Both the position numbers and the translations under genes were made by a program. A stretch of DNA of 64,000 nucleotides from Neurospora intermedia. Taxonomy: Eukaryota; Ascomycota; Sordariomycetes; Sordariales; Sordariaceae. Below the pieces are notes generated by a model. It made no database searches. It saw only the letters and a list, made by a program, of their open reading frames with translations, and was not told where the DNA came from. The DNA lies in assembly GCA_037102815.1 (NCBI GenBank), contig BTPP01000004.1, forward strand, positions 1,984,001 to 2,048,000. Direction: 5' to 3'. Below, one piece after another: positions 34,662 through 46,863 of the stretch. The first letter of the stretch is position 1; each line of letters begins with the position of its first letter.

Positions 34662-37542
34662 ATGAAACCATTATCCGAAGCAAAGTACGTTATGGCCACT
34701 CCTCAGAATACCATAACAGCCACACACATGCTGACCCTGCCCACACATAGGTCAAGATGGGAAGAGACAATGCGATATAGCTCAAAACCCTCGAGCTTTG
34801 CAGATCTCCAGCAGGCCATCAAGCACCATCCCCAAGACAGTCCATGTCTGGCAGGTTGTCGCTCCGTCTGCTGGAAGATGCTTCTTGTATTCCGAGACTC
34901 ACCAACTGAAAAGTGGGGCGACATCTTGAGCGGATGTCGCACTTCCTATGCATCCATCCATGAGAAGCATCTTCGCTTCATCAAGCACCCTGAACTGCTG
35001 GCCAAGCTACCTGTTGATCCTCTGGCAGACGACGCCGACTCGCCCTGGGAACTTGTGCGCCAAGATGAGCTCATCCGGTCGGAAATCCTGCAGGATGTCC
35101 AACGGCTGCCGGATGACCCCCTTTATCACCAAGACTCTGTCCAGGCCATGATCCTGGATATTCTGTTCCTCTACTGCAAACTCAATCCTGGCGTGGGAGG
35201 CTACCGCCAGGGCATGCACGAACTGCTTGCCCCTATCGTTCATGTCCTCGTCCAGGACGCTCTGGACCGAAAGGCTGTGGCAGCCGATGAAGAGGTTGGC
35301 CCTTTTATGCTTGACATGTTGGACTCGGCATACGTTGAACATGACGCTTACACTATTTTCTCCATGCTCATGGCACGCGCAAGCGCCTTTTACGAAGTCG
35401 GTAGTGATGCAAATGGCGAGCAAAACACCATTGTCGAGAAAAGTAGGCACATTCACGACGAGTTGCTGATGCAGGTGGATCCTGAACTTGCAAGCCATCT
35501 CAAGGAGATTGAAATCCTTCCTCAGATATTCCTCATCCGCTGGATCCGCCTTTTGTTTGGCAGAGAGTTCCCTTTCGAACAGTTGCTTGTATTATGGGAT
35601 ACCATCTTTGCTCTCGACCCAAACTTGGATCTGATAGATCTAGTATGTGTAGCCATGCTACTGAGAATCCGATGGACATGTGAGAACACTCTCTTCTTTG
35701 GCACTTTCCGAGCGAAACCGAGCGAGCAACTGACACCGTGACGCGAAAACAGTACTCGAGTGCGACTACGCCATGGCTCTACAACTCCTCCTCCGCTACC
35801 CAGTCCCTCCAGACTCTCAAGGCCCTCACACCTTCGTCGACGACGCCCTCTACCTACGAGACCACCCTAACCCCACTGGTGGCGCCACCGTCATCTTTAA
35901 ACACACTGGAAAGCACCCGCTCTCATCATCAGCCGCTCCTTCAGTCACTAGCCCAGGTCCCCAACCGCCAGCGTCGCCCTCCAAACACGGCTTTGGCAGC
36001 TTGCGTCAGCGGACTCTAGGAGCCAGGTCACCGTTGTCCTCCCTACAACAACCCGGAGGCGTTGAAGCTTTGCTCTCCGGCGCTGCTAAGAACATGATTG
36101 AACGCGGAGAGAAACTGGGCATCAACCGAGCCGTAAGAGACGCCATGGGCGAGATCAAGAAGGGTCTTCAGGAAGCTCGCTCATCTAGCAGGAGTACAGC
36201 CCCCCGCAGCCCTTTGCGTGACGGATATCTCTACCAACCACCGCAACATACCGTCACAAGTATGCAGAAGAGGAACAGACAGCTAGCGACCATGTTGGAC
36301 GAATCAGTCACCAGCCTCAAACAGCTCGCCGCGTCGGGATTAGGGGAAACAACCGACAAGGAAAAGTATGTAGAAGCTGTGGAGATTGCCGCGGCAAAGG
36401 TCCAGTTTGTCAAGGCGTGCCTGGAGGACTCATCATTGATACTTGATGGTTTGGAGGAGTCCGCTCCTGAGCGTGAACCACAAACACCGTCGTCCCCGAC
36501 TCCCTCTACTCCGGCCTTCAACGCCCTCAGCCTATCGCCTTCCCGCCACAGGGGTAACGCCGATTCAAGGTCACCGACGGTCGCCTTGGATATAACGCCG
36601 GTGGTGATGACTTCGTCGATCGTGGAAGAGGAAGCGGAAGCCGAAGTTAGCATATCACAGGCATCGACCATCAATACCCTCCCCCCTGCACCTGCACCTG
36701 CACCTGCACCAGAATCAACGGTGGAAGCGGATGAACCGCCCAAAACCCCAACGGAAATGACGACGACGCCGAAAAACACCATAAACAAGCCCAAAACCAG
36801 CAACGGCAACGACCCCTCTTCATCTCCCGCCGGCATCCACAAGCCACCAGCATCACCGCCCTCGGCCAACCCCATCGAGCCAACACTATCATCACCATCA
36901 CCAACCCACCCAGACCCCGGTTCCTCTTCCTCACCCTCGCAATCAGAAACCCGAGAACAACAACAGCAACAAGAACAACAACAGCAAGAACAACAGGAAC
37001 AGCCGCCTCACCGCCCTGAACCCCTCCCCACCCGCTCAACAATAGCCCAATCCTCCTTCGCCTGGATGCTCGAACCCGACTCTCCTTCTTTCTCCGGCCC
37101 CAACTCTTCATCAACACAACAACACTATACCAAGAATACCTTCCCCCCACCCCGCTCGCCTACCACTGCTTTTCCCGAATTAGGTGGTCGTGGTCGACCA
37201 TCTGGTTCTCACACCTCTAGCCACCCCGTCACTGGGACGGGAGGAGGAGCTAAAACTAAGCCAAGGAAGAAAAGTCTCGGAAAGAGTAGTCGCATGAGTA
37301 ACGCCTCAAGGGAACGTAATGCCTTTCTTTTTGGCGATGATGATGACGATGGTGAGGGCCAGGCTGCGGGAGGAGGAGGAGGAGGAGGGGGGAAGAAATC
37401 AGGACTGGCACTGGGGCCGTTGGGAGATGGGATTTTTGGATTAGAGGTCATCTCGAGGAGTAAAGAGAGGCAACAGGAGAAGGATGGTGGGAAGGAGGGT
37501 GATGGGGCGAAAGGAGAAGAGGGAGTGGAGGAAGAGAGGTGA
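34662..37542 (+). CDS. TBC-domain Rab GTPase-activating protein (TBC1D5-like)
   Basis: Exons 34662-34684, 34751-35679 and 35753-37542 join in frame to 913 residues. Exon 1 is 23 nt (MKPLSEAK with the split codon). The 66 nt intron has GTACGT and CACATAG; reading through would insert 22 residues into the start. The TBC domain spans about residues 25-350. It has the arginine-finger region EILQDVQRLPDD and the glutamine-finger region GGYRQGMHELLAPI, then IFLIRWIRLLFGREFP and DLVCVAMLLRIRW. Both finger residues are present, so GAP activity is expected. The layout is closest to TBC1D5, which acts on Rab7 at late endosomes with retromer; that is family inference. The C-terminal half is disordered: PAPAPAP repeats, an acidic patch, Gln/Glu runs, a poly-Gly run and a Lys/Glu-rich end. 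It converges with the dsRNA-binding gene. Confidence 0.9.
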
Positions 37543-38057
37543 TGCGGGATACGATGTATGAGCTTTACTTATACTCGATGCTGGTGGTTGAGATCTCATT
37601 GGCAAGGCGTTTGATAGTAATGCTTCAGAATTGCCTTGGGTCTGTTAATCAACGTGGAGAAGGCATGGCTGCCAATGCTCCGTCCGATTCAGTGCTGATT
37701 TTGAGTTTTGACGGTCATGACTGAAAATATATTTCGCTGATCATGATGTTACAGTTACTTCGCTGCTCGATTTTGCCTTCCCGTAGGTTCGAGGCGAGAA
37801 TCCCACAGTAAACTTGGGAGATGGTCGCTATACCGTGAACGACATCAACATCATCCCTCCTATGGGTAGACTTGACAACTCCAAAACTGCTCCGAGATTC
37901 AAAGATCAGAGACCATCATCGATCCGAGCTCGTGGCGTAGACAGACGCTTGCGCCATGTTCCTTCCATCACTGGAGATAGGCAACCAAATACCAGCGGAG
38001 GTAAACACCACATACCCCATCACTGCCTGATACCATAGATTCACTCCCTGCGCAGGC
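37543..38057. other. Convergent intergenic region (TBC / dsRBD gene 3' ends)
   Basis: No gene seen; about 500 nt of 3' flank shared by two convergent genes. Confidence 0.6.
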
Positions 38058-39429
38058 TCAAACATCCTCCCAAACAAGGTCCGCCTCCGCAAGCCGTTTC
38101 TTCTCAAGCTGGAACAGAAATTCCAGAACTTGCTCACCCACCATCTCCTTGGTGCGCTTCAACAATAAACCGCTTTCCACTCGCCCGACATGCTCCGGTA
38201 CCAGCCCGGCCTCGATCGGAAAGCTGGCCCGGCCGCGATACATGTCCTGAGTACCAGGAATCAGTTCGACTTTGATTTGTGGTATTGTCATCCCCAATCT
38301 CCTGCACATCTCAGCTATTCGTTGATGGACCGAGATACTATCGTCATGGACGTCAACACCAAGAAGATTATCGGTGGCTTTCCTACGAATAGGCGCGGCA
38401 GCCGGAGGAGGTTTGGCAAGATAGGGCGCCAATGACTTCTCGGTGTTACTCACGGCATTTGGATCCTGAGAGGCACCATTGCTATCGTTGTTTGAAACCG
38501 ATTCCCCGGTCGCGGGAGGCGATGGCGTGGCGGGGATGGAGATGGGCGCAGACTCGGTGCCATTATCATTAGCGAATCCGCTGCTTTCGGCCGGTGCCGT
38601 AGGAGTCCGCTGGGGAGTAATGATCGAAGGGTGCACAACCGCAACTTGAGGTGTTTTCTTCGCCTGCCCGATTTGGGGATTGGCAGGTTTGGGCGTTGCC
38701 TTAAAACTGCCGAAAGTCACATTTTTGCAGTCTGAGGGCATGTACCTTTGATACATAAGCCACTCGATAGCACACTTGGCTGCATACCGTTTCGCGTCCT
38801 TTTTCTTGCTAAATTGCGGGACATAAGGTGCTCCGGTAATCTCGTCCTGCAGTAGACCATTCTCTTCACTGGGGAAGAGGATCGGCTCCCAGTCCCTGGT
38901 GACTTGAAGTGAGACAAAGCACATGAACCCGACCTTGCCAACCGGATTTTGGTGGCTATCATTATATTCGATCACACATTGTTCCGCTTGATGGGCCTGC
39001 TGGTATCCTGTGTAGCGTATCTATGAGTAGGAGCCTGTGTAGACACGGATGTACAGACTTACTCATGAGTAAAGAGACCCAATCAGCTTCGTTAAGGCCA
39101 AAATTATGCTTTGTCTTGACAATGGAATTCTTCAGGTCCAGAATGGCTCTTTTTTGGATATCAGTGAGTGGCTCTGGCTGGGGTAGGGCTTCTTGTTGGG
39201 CGATCCAGGCCTTGAGGTCAAGGTAAGAGACGGGTTCATCGAAGATGGCCGCTCCGACGGGGACAGCATTGGGGTGGTGCTTGGCCTTGTCGACTTCCAT
39301 GGATGTGAACGAGGTTGTTGTTGCCCCGTTAGGTCCTTGCTTGCTTCGTTTTGGTGGTTCTTGGGCGTGGGGAGCAAAAGATGTTGAATGATGCTTTCGT
39401 TTATTAGACTGGGGATTGGAGTCGGACAT
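38058..39429 (-). CDS. Protein with a double-stranded RNA-binding-like domain
   Basis: Exons (minus strand) 39063-39429 and 38058-39007 join in frame to 438 residues. The 55 nt intron begins GTAAGT and ends GCTACACAG; it links DWVSLLM to RYQQAHQAEQ. The start MSDSNPQSNKRKHH opens a basic, disordered segment. A block at about residues 110-210 reads VIEYNDSHQNPVGKVGF, then a strand, then FSKKKDAKRYAAKCAIEWL. That last helix, with Lys-Lys-x-Ala-Lys and Ala-Ala-Lys, is the classic C-terminal motif of a dsRBD. A Ser/Pro/Thr-rich linker follows. The C-terminal part from VHQRIAEMCRRLGM to LEFLFQLEKKRL may be a second, degenerate dsRBD-like fold. dsRNA or structured-RNA binding is inferred. No nuclease, helicase or deaminase domain is present, so it is not Dicer or ADAR. 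Confidence 0.78.
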
Positions 39430-41141
39430 GGTGCTTTATATCTGATAAGCTTCAGAACCGGATGAAGGGCTTTGACTGAAGGGCTACCTCAGTGTTTGGT
39501 AAAGTTACACAGGCAGCGAGAGTGGGGTAGACGGGCTTTACTGTGACTGGAGCCAGGCGGGCAGGCAGGCCTACAGACCACTGAGACGACCACTAAGACG
39601 CTTTTCACTATGGGTTGACTGGACAGAGTCCACCGCACAGCGCAGCCTTGTAACGCGTGAATGTCGCCAGTCGTTTGTCGACGCGGGGCCTGCAAGGAGA
39701 TGGTTGGTGACGGAATCCGGGAGTAATATGTGACGAGCCGATTCCCGAGGACGTCTTGGAGCCGGAGCGGGTGCAGAATACGCGTAGAGCCGACACTGGA
39801 GCTGCAGCTCTCTCAAGGATACCTCTTGGTGACAGGGCAACGAGACTGGAACCTTGCAATGAAGTATTGTAACGAGTGATGGTGCAGTGCAGTAGATTGA
39901 CTCCATAGAAACACATTAACAATGAACTGTTTAATGATTTGACGGAAGAGAGGAAGAGAAAGAACCTGCAAGTGACGTGAAACGGAAGGGAAGTATTACG
40001 TTGCCGGCAACTTATGTGAAGGAAGGAAGGAAGGTACGGTCGAAGAACAGCTTCCCTCACTAAAGGAATTGGTGTCGACTCTGGAGGTACCGCTCGTAGT
40101 CTCGAAGTAGCCCCAGTGTACACAGCGAACGGAAAGAAGTTGTCGGTAGGCCTCTGACATGAGTTTAGTGGCCAATAATCAAGTCTAGACAAGATCAAGC
40201 AGAATCTGGATGAAGCGCCTGGCAGAACTGCAGCACGGCGTTTGAGGTCTCCAAGATCAGATGGAAGAGCAAGCTGCTGCTTCTCGAGTCAAGGATGTTG
40301 AAAGAAATCATACCTACATTGCCTAGAGGTACCTTCAAACGAGCAAAGGGAAGTTGTTTGGTGTGACTCGTACTAGACAATATGGAGGTTGCATCTCGGC
40401 AGCTGGACTATGGTACTGTGTACCTCTAGTGTAGAAAGAAGGAGGACGGACTGTTGAGGCTTGCACTTCATCGATGTATTAGTAGATACTGACCTACCTC
40501 TATATGCCAAGAATGGTCCGTGCAGCGCTGTAGTCGTCATTTCCATCTGGGGTGATAGCCATGAGCTGCCCGCTGCCCGCCGTGTCCGCCCGCCCGACCT
40601 AGCTGCGCCATACACTACTACCTAGCCGCCCATGGATGATACAAGTGCAACGGCATGAAGTGAACCTAGACCATGGAAGCAGCAACTGGAACTTGTTGAG
40701 AAGAACGAGTCCTATTTTCCACTTGCACTCGGTATTGGGTTGTGGCCATCCTCTCTCCATCGTCAACCTCTGTTTGTGTGTTCCAACTAAGCAAACCAAG
40801 CAGAAGCTCTTGTGATCATCATACATACGCGCACTCATACTTACATGTACGCCATCCCCATTAGCTTTACGTCCACCCTCAACCTTCACCTCTTTTCGCG
40901 ACTCCCGTCTGTGGCCCTCGACATCTCTCCCTCTGCCAAATTCGCCCTCGGCCTCTAGTCTCGAAACCCCGCCATTGTGCTGGTCCTGGTCTCGCAAGCC
41001 CACGTCTCTTGTCTACCTTCGTCTCTTGCTCCGGTGCAATCACTTGCCACATCCGTCTCAGGTTCTAGACTCTGCGCCTTCCTGTCAGCTCTCTGGCTCT
41101 CCTGCCACCGTCCGCTCAAGCCCAGAAAGAAACGTTGCGTC
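39430..41141. promoter_or_regulatory. Divergent promoter region (dsRBD gene / SNX41)
   Basis: 1.7 kb between two divergent gene starts. It is C/T-rich near the SNX41 start and has short direct repeats of GGCAGG/GGAAGG type near 39550-39570 and 40020-40035. No coding frame of recognisable type is present. Confidence 0.55.
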
Positions 41142-43297
41142 ATGTGGAACGACGAAGACAACAACCCTTACGGGAGCTTTGAGCGCCGTGACTCTTTTGC
41201 TTCCTCAACCAATCCTGCTTCTCCGACCGCTCGCGATTGTGAGTTTGACCATCTTGACAGCCCATTCTGAATCTACCATGACCGACCAGTCGGGTGATAT
41301 GTGCCTGGGGGACTTTGCCCATGACGATGGTGACGCTGATACCGATTGGTACTTGATAGATTCCATAGACGCTCGCTTCCCAACTCCCCAAGATGTTCGC
41401 TACGATGCTCCTTTGACGCCCTCGGATCCTGGTGACGACGAAGTACCGGGTCCCACTTACCCTAGGGAAGCAAGCGATGCTGCGACCGATGACGAGGCAG
41501 ATGACCAAGCCCACGGCGAGCTTGTACCACGGCGCAAGCCAGGTGGCTATGACAGCAGAATCGAGCAAATGCTATACGAAAACCCCGAGCTGCCCATTTT
41601 GATTACCGAGGCAGGCAAAAGTCAGGAAAGCGGCGGAAGATTTATTGTGTATACCATTAAGACTGGAGTAAGGTTCGGCTTCCCTCGACTAGCTGGCATT
41701 GTGTTTGCTAACCAGTCCTCTTGTCTAGGACTTGACCGTTCGCCGGCGATATTCCGAGTTTGCGTCACTGAGAGACGCCCTTACGAGACTTCACCCCACG
41801 CTGGTCATTCCCCCCATACCAGAGAAGCATACGATGGCCGATTATGCTGCCAATCCCACAAATGCCAAACAAGACCAGCAGATTATCGACCTACGAAAGC
41901 GCATGCTTGCTGTTTTTCTAAACCGGTGCAGGCGCATGGAGCAAGTCCGTACCGATGGTGTATGGTGGCGATTCCTGGATCCAAACTCAAGCTGGGTAAG
42001 TCACAAGGCCTTTTGATACGGAGCTAATCAGTCAGCTAACGCAGCCAAAGACGGAGGTACTCCATTCGCATCCCGTGTCCTCCATTCCGAAGCAGATTAT
42101 GAAGGCGCCTCCCCTGGATCCTGCGAATCCGACTGCTGGACACAGCTTCCTTCCTGTGCCAAGTAGCTCGGCCAAGTTGAAGACGTTGCCGACACAAGCT
42201 CTCGACAGTGCTGCGGCGGGGTCCCTTGCTCGATTTCCACCCGATGCCAACTCCCTCAGCGAGCAAGACCTGGACGCCTATTTCATTGCCTTTGAGACCT
42301 CCATCAAGGACCTCGAAACGCTACTTACTGGACCGATGGAGAAAGTAAACCGCCGTACGCTGAACCATTTGTCTTCGTTGGCTTCTGACCTTTCAGAACT
42401 CGGCGCTCGATACAACGCCTTTGCTTTGTCAGAGACGGCGCCTACCGTTTCAGCGGCTATTGAGAGGGTTGGACAGGCGGCAGACTCGTCATACATTGCC
42501 ACGGAAGAGCTTTCCACTTCGTTGAGCGCCAGTTTTGCTGAACCCATGCGGGAAAGTGCGCAGTTCGCCGGGGTTGTACGAAATGTGCTGCGCTATCGGA
42601 TTCTGAAGAGGGTCCAGCAAGAGATGACAACAGATGAGCTCAACAAAAAGAGAGCCCTGTTGGAGTCGCTGGAGAGAAGTGAGGCGGAGGCCAGGAGGAT
42701 CGATCAATATCTCAGCAGTAGCCAGCAGATCCAGCCCCCTAGGAGGGAACCGCCGGCGCAGCACCGTAGGGACGGGAGTGGCGAGGACACTGCATCTATC
42801 GATTCGGACTTTCCTCCTACGCACAGCGATTTCTCTCAGGCACCATCTGCTAAGATCGGGGCGCCAGAGCGGACAGGAGGTAGCCCGAGTCATAAGAAGG
42901 CGGCGAGCACCTCGATCACGAACAAGATCTTTGGGCCAATTCGGCACGCAGTTCAAGGAGTGGTGGACGTTGATCCCGAGCGGACCCGGCGTGACACTAT
43001 TGGAAAGACTAGGGAATCCATCGTGCAACTGGAGCAAGCACAGATTGCATCGGCCAAGGATGTCAAGGACGCGAGCGCGAGCGTTCTTAAGGATCTCAAG
43101 AGGTTTCAACGTGAGAAGGAGGATGACCTCAAGCGGTACATGGTAAGACCACGACAATTTACAGTATACCGATCACGACCAATTGCTAACTTGGGTCTTA
43201 GCTCGCGTATGCCAAGAGCCAGATTGAGTGGGCAAAGAAGAACCAGGAGACTTGGGAGGAAGCGAAGGCCGAGGTCAACAAGATCAACGAGTCTTAG
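41142..43297 (+). CDS. SNX41: Sorting nexin 41 (PX-BAR)
   Basis: Five exons, 41142-41238, 41369-41667, 41729-41995, 42051-43142 and 43202-43297, join in frame to 616 residues. The start MWNDEDNNPYGSFERRDS is typical of fungal Snx41. The PX domain covers about residues 108-217 and has RRYSEF (138-143), the basic/aromatic site that binds PI3P; VIPPIPEKHTM and RKRMLAVFLNRC follow. A BAR-like helical region covers about 290-610, interrupted by a Ser/Asp-rich insert, and ends EWAKKNQETWEEAKAEV. The family forms a heterodimer with Snx4/Atg24 for endosome-to-Golgi recycling and selective autophagy. Intron 1 (130 nt) has two in-frame acceptors, ending at 41359 and 41368. The second is chosen because it gives RDYARFPTP, closer to relatives as I remember them. 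Confidence 0.93.
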
Positions 43298-44876
43298 TCG
43301 AACAGAGTGGTCCGTTCTCCGAGCAAGTAGGTTCATATTAAACGTCATGAGGGATGATTTATCATGTGGAGAGTGTACGAACAACTTTCCGGGCGTTGAG
43401 GAGATGTCAAAAGGGTTGTTTTTTGTCTTGATGACGAATATCAATTTAGACGAGAATAAAACATAATGAGAGTCCATGCATTACGACTGATGGAACAGGA
43501 CTACCTATTTTCTGATATTTGTCCCTTCCTTTTGTGCAACCCAGGCGGGCATGTTGGACGAGAGGTTGGACGGGTTGCAATGGGCCAGACAGCAGGCAAC
43601 TACGTAACAACCAACAAAGAACCTTCAATGGGCAGGCTCCACACTTGTTTTAAGGAATCTCGGGGGAGATCTGGAGGTGTAGTGTAGTGGAACGTACCTT
43701 GCATAGGCCAGATAGTTTACTTTTTGGACAAAAGCATGATCGGCATTGGACTGGTGGTTGCTCAACCTTTGTCCACTACAACTGCATACGGTGGACCTCG
43801 AAAGTGAGTATAAAGACAGACTTGGAATCTGATAATTGTATCGTATGGACTCGAGGCATCCGTTTTCAAGTTCCGTGGAATCAGGCATGATCTGTGAGCA
43901 TACTGTACTGCAACATCCATGGCCGCCAGAAATTGTATGCAAGACGTTAGTTGATTTTGAATATCCACCCTCCAGCGCCTTTACAAAGATAGATAGGAAA
44001 AGGCAGAGCATAAGAAGAATCAAAATTACAGTGCTCCGGGGTAGCAACAAAACACCATTTTTAATACTAGTTTTGCGGGCATGATATATACAAATCAGGC
44101 ATATGTATGTCGGATTATGCCGGATTTCTAGAGAACCGGAAAACGGATGCCCCAAGTCTGGGGCTATACAGTTCCATGTGAATGACGGAGGTGGTTTCCA
44201 TCGCCTTCACTTGGTCGCGTTCCAGGGGGGTATGTAGCGTACTGCGTATATAGTACCCGTACTACGCCCCCACTTTTTTGGACCTCGTAGAACTCGCACC
44301 CCCTAAAGCGAGTTCTACGAGGTCCAAAAAAGTGGGGGCGTAGTACGGGTAGGCCTTTGGTTCGCAGTATTTAATTGGTAAGTACCTGTAGGTACAGTTC
44401 CGGTGAGAAACCGTGATTTACTGCCTGATCAACCAAACCAACGAGGCCCGGTCCTTTGCATAGTGCGGATACACCCACGGACCTCGAGTGGCATCCAGAA
44501 AACGGGCTGCACCCTGTTGGCATGGCACTTACTATAGCGTGTCGTCCAGACGGTCCAGGGGATGCGATAAGATAAGCGTCACGCCCAAGAGTTCATGACG
44601 ACCCGTTCTTGTCGACGAGACTTAGCAATTCGTGGCCTCCAACACCAACTTTGACCTCAACAACTTTTTACAGTCCATTGTTCACCACCCAGCATTTTTT
44701 TCGATTCCTCTTCTCGCGGCACAGCCTGAAAGAACCAGTAGTGAATCGAACCTACGACATATCACAGCTATTGGATCTAGCCGGCTCTACTCCAGACAGC
44801 TGTCGCAAATCACCACCACCGTCTACGTCGTGTCCCGTCGCTCGTCCACGATCCGCTCTCGCTTGCCGCCCTCACA
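43298..44876. other. Intergenic: SNX41 3' flank and capping-enzyme promoter, with hairpin
   Basis: No gene is supported. The first about 900 nt are ordinary flank with short open frames. A perfect 43 bp inverted repeat lies at 44256-44351. The last about 500 nt are the probable promoter and C/T-rich leader of the capping-enzyme gene. Confidence 0.6.
44256..44351. repeat. Perfect inverted repeat (43 bp arms, 10 nt loop)
   Basis: Positions 44256-44298 and 44309-44351 are exact reverse complements across all 43 bases. They are separated by the loop ACCCCCTAAA. Key blocks of the left arm are CCCGTACTACGCCCCCAC, a T6 run, then GGACCTCGTAGAACTCGC. A further 7 bp match (TACTGCG / CGCAGTA) lies outside, offset by about 10 nt. 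It sits 525 nt before the ATG of the capping-enzyme gene and about 960 nt after SNX41. Confidence 0.97.
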
Positions 44877-46148
44877 ATGGAACAACCAGGGCCCATTGCC
44901 GACATTGCCAAGCCTGGCATCAAAGCGCCCCGCGATCTGGCCATTTCGCTGCGGGAAGAAGTTGCTCGGATTCTAGGGAGGAGTTCCATTGGCTTTCCCG
45001 GAGCACAACCCGTCAGCTTTGCTCGCAAGCACCTGGAGGAACTACGAAGAGAGGAGTAAGCCAAGGCTCGGCTGTTATGGTTGCGCATGTCATGGCTTCT
45101 GGCTAACCATCCGTAAAGCTACTATGTCTGCGAAAAATCCGACGGCATTCGCTACCTCCTCTACCTGACCGTCGACGAAGAAGGGCAGGAAGTCCAATAC
45201 CTGATTGACCGCAAAAACGACTACTGGTTTCTCCCTCGCAACAGCATGCACTTCCCCATGCCAAACGACATCCAAGCCTTTCACCGCGGCACCATCATCG
45301 ACGGTGAGCTGGTGATGGACACAGTGCCCGGCACAAACGGTCGAAAAGAACCGCGCTTCCTCGTCTTCGACCTACTCGCGCTCGACGACAAAGCCGAACT
45401 TTTGAACAAACCTCTCGACAAGCGCCTCGGCTACTTCAGCGCCTACATATACGAACCCTACAAAAAGCTGCTTCAACAGTTCCCCCAGGAAATTCCCTTC
45501 ATGGCCTTCAAGGTGGAGATGAAGCGCATGGAGCTGTCGTACGGCATCGAGACCATGTTTCGCGAAGTAATACCTGCCTTGAAACACGACAGCGACGGCC
45601 TCATCTTTACGTGCCGCACCACCCCTTACCACTTCGGCACCGACCCGCACATTCTCAAATGGAAAGCGCCGCACGAGAACACGTTGGATTTCCGCATGCG
45701 CCTCAATTTCCCCCTTGTACAAGCCACCGAAGCCGAACTGGACGAAGGGTTTCCCGAACAATTTACAGATTACGACTCGGTCCCACAAGCGGAACTGTAC
45801 GTTTTCTGCGGCAACGACGGGCCGGGCGGAAGCAAATACGAACCCTTTCCGGACCCGCTTTATATCGCGGAGGACGAGTGGGAGACGCTCAAGGCGCTGG
45901 GCGACCCGTTGCAGGATCGCGTGGTGGAGTGCTGTCTGGATGCCGAAAACCGGTGGCGGCTGTTCAGGTTTCGTGATGACAAGAATGAGGCAAACCATAC
46001 GAGTACCGTCTCAAGCGTCATGGCGAGTATAAGGGATGGCGTTTCGGATCAGGAACTCCTGAGCGCGGCGACGGCGATAAAGGAGAGCTGGAAGATACGC
46101 GCGCAGAAGAGGAAGGAGCAGCAGCAGCAGCAGCAGCCGAAGCACTAG
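44877..46148 (+). CDS. CEG1: mRNA guanylyltransferase (capping enzyme alpha subunit)
   Basis: Exons 44877-45055 and 45119-46148 join in frame to 402 residues. The 63 nt intron has GTAAGC, GGCTAACC and GTAAAG, and splits the codon just before the active site. The nucleotidyl-transferase motif I is YVCEKSDGIRYLL, with Lys66 as the GMP-accepting residue. Further family motifs are visible: IDGELVMD (motif III), FLVFDLLALDD (IIIa), SDGLIFTCR (IV) and HILKWKAPHENTLDF (V, WK). This enzyme transfers GMP to the 5'-diphosphate end of Pol II transcripts in the nucleus. It works with a separate triphosphatase in fungi, which is not encoded here. The C terminus ends in a short poly-Gln run from six CAG codons near 46119. 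It converges with the UPRT gene. Confidence 0.96.
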
Positions 46149-46863
46149 CTGTGTGCCCAGCGCTGGCGGAGCGGGCCCGTGAGGTTTGAAGCGGTGTTCT
46201 TTAGGGACTATATGGAGAGCCAGTGACTTTCCTCTTCCCTTCTGTGTTTTCTTGTTCTATTTCATCGGTGTCTAGTGGTCTGACTTGGAAACAGGTGCTG
46301 ATATCTGCACCGACTATACCTGGGCGTTTGGGGAATGGTGGTCTTTTGTTTTGGGCGGTAGCTCTTAATGCATATCTTTTTTTGCCCTTTCCAATTGTGA
46401 AATGGCATAGAGGGTGATTAGTATAACCTGTGCTGGGACCCCGCAGAATTCTCTCTCTCTGCAGAATTGCGAGTGAGACTTGTCGATTCAAGTGATGTGT
46501 ATCATTTATTCTGTCATGGTTATGGGTAAGCTTGTTTCGAGTCGCCCTGATGAATAGGTACCCAAAACTACCCCACAGAACAATGTTGAACTACCTTCTT
46601 GTTACTTTTAACTAGGTGAAAGACGCTGAAAGAACCTATCGGTCATGGTGCCCTTGAATTACATGTCCTTTACGTCGAGTTTATCTACAAAGACCAAGTC
46701 ACCACCTCAAGTGCGAGTCAAGTAACTCGAAGAGAATTGTAAACTGTGTAAGCAACAGGACAAAACGACACACCAGCACATGCATATAACGGTGTTCAAT
46801 TGTATATCCAAATACTAAATAAATCTAACTCCCATTTCCTTTCCCCTCCCCTCCCCTCATCAT
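46149..46863. other. Convergent intergenic region (CEG1 / UPRT 3' ends)
   Basis: No gene seen; 3' flanks of two convergent genes. A short CTCTCTCTCTCTG tract lies near 46450. Confidence 0.6.

Noticed and set aside
37785-37805. GGTTCGAGGCGAGAATCC, tRNA-like
   Set aside because: Loop length and stems do not fit a T-arm, and no A box lies upstream.
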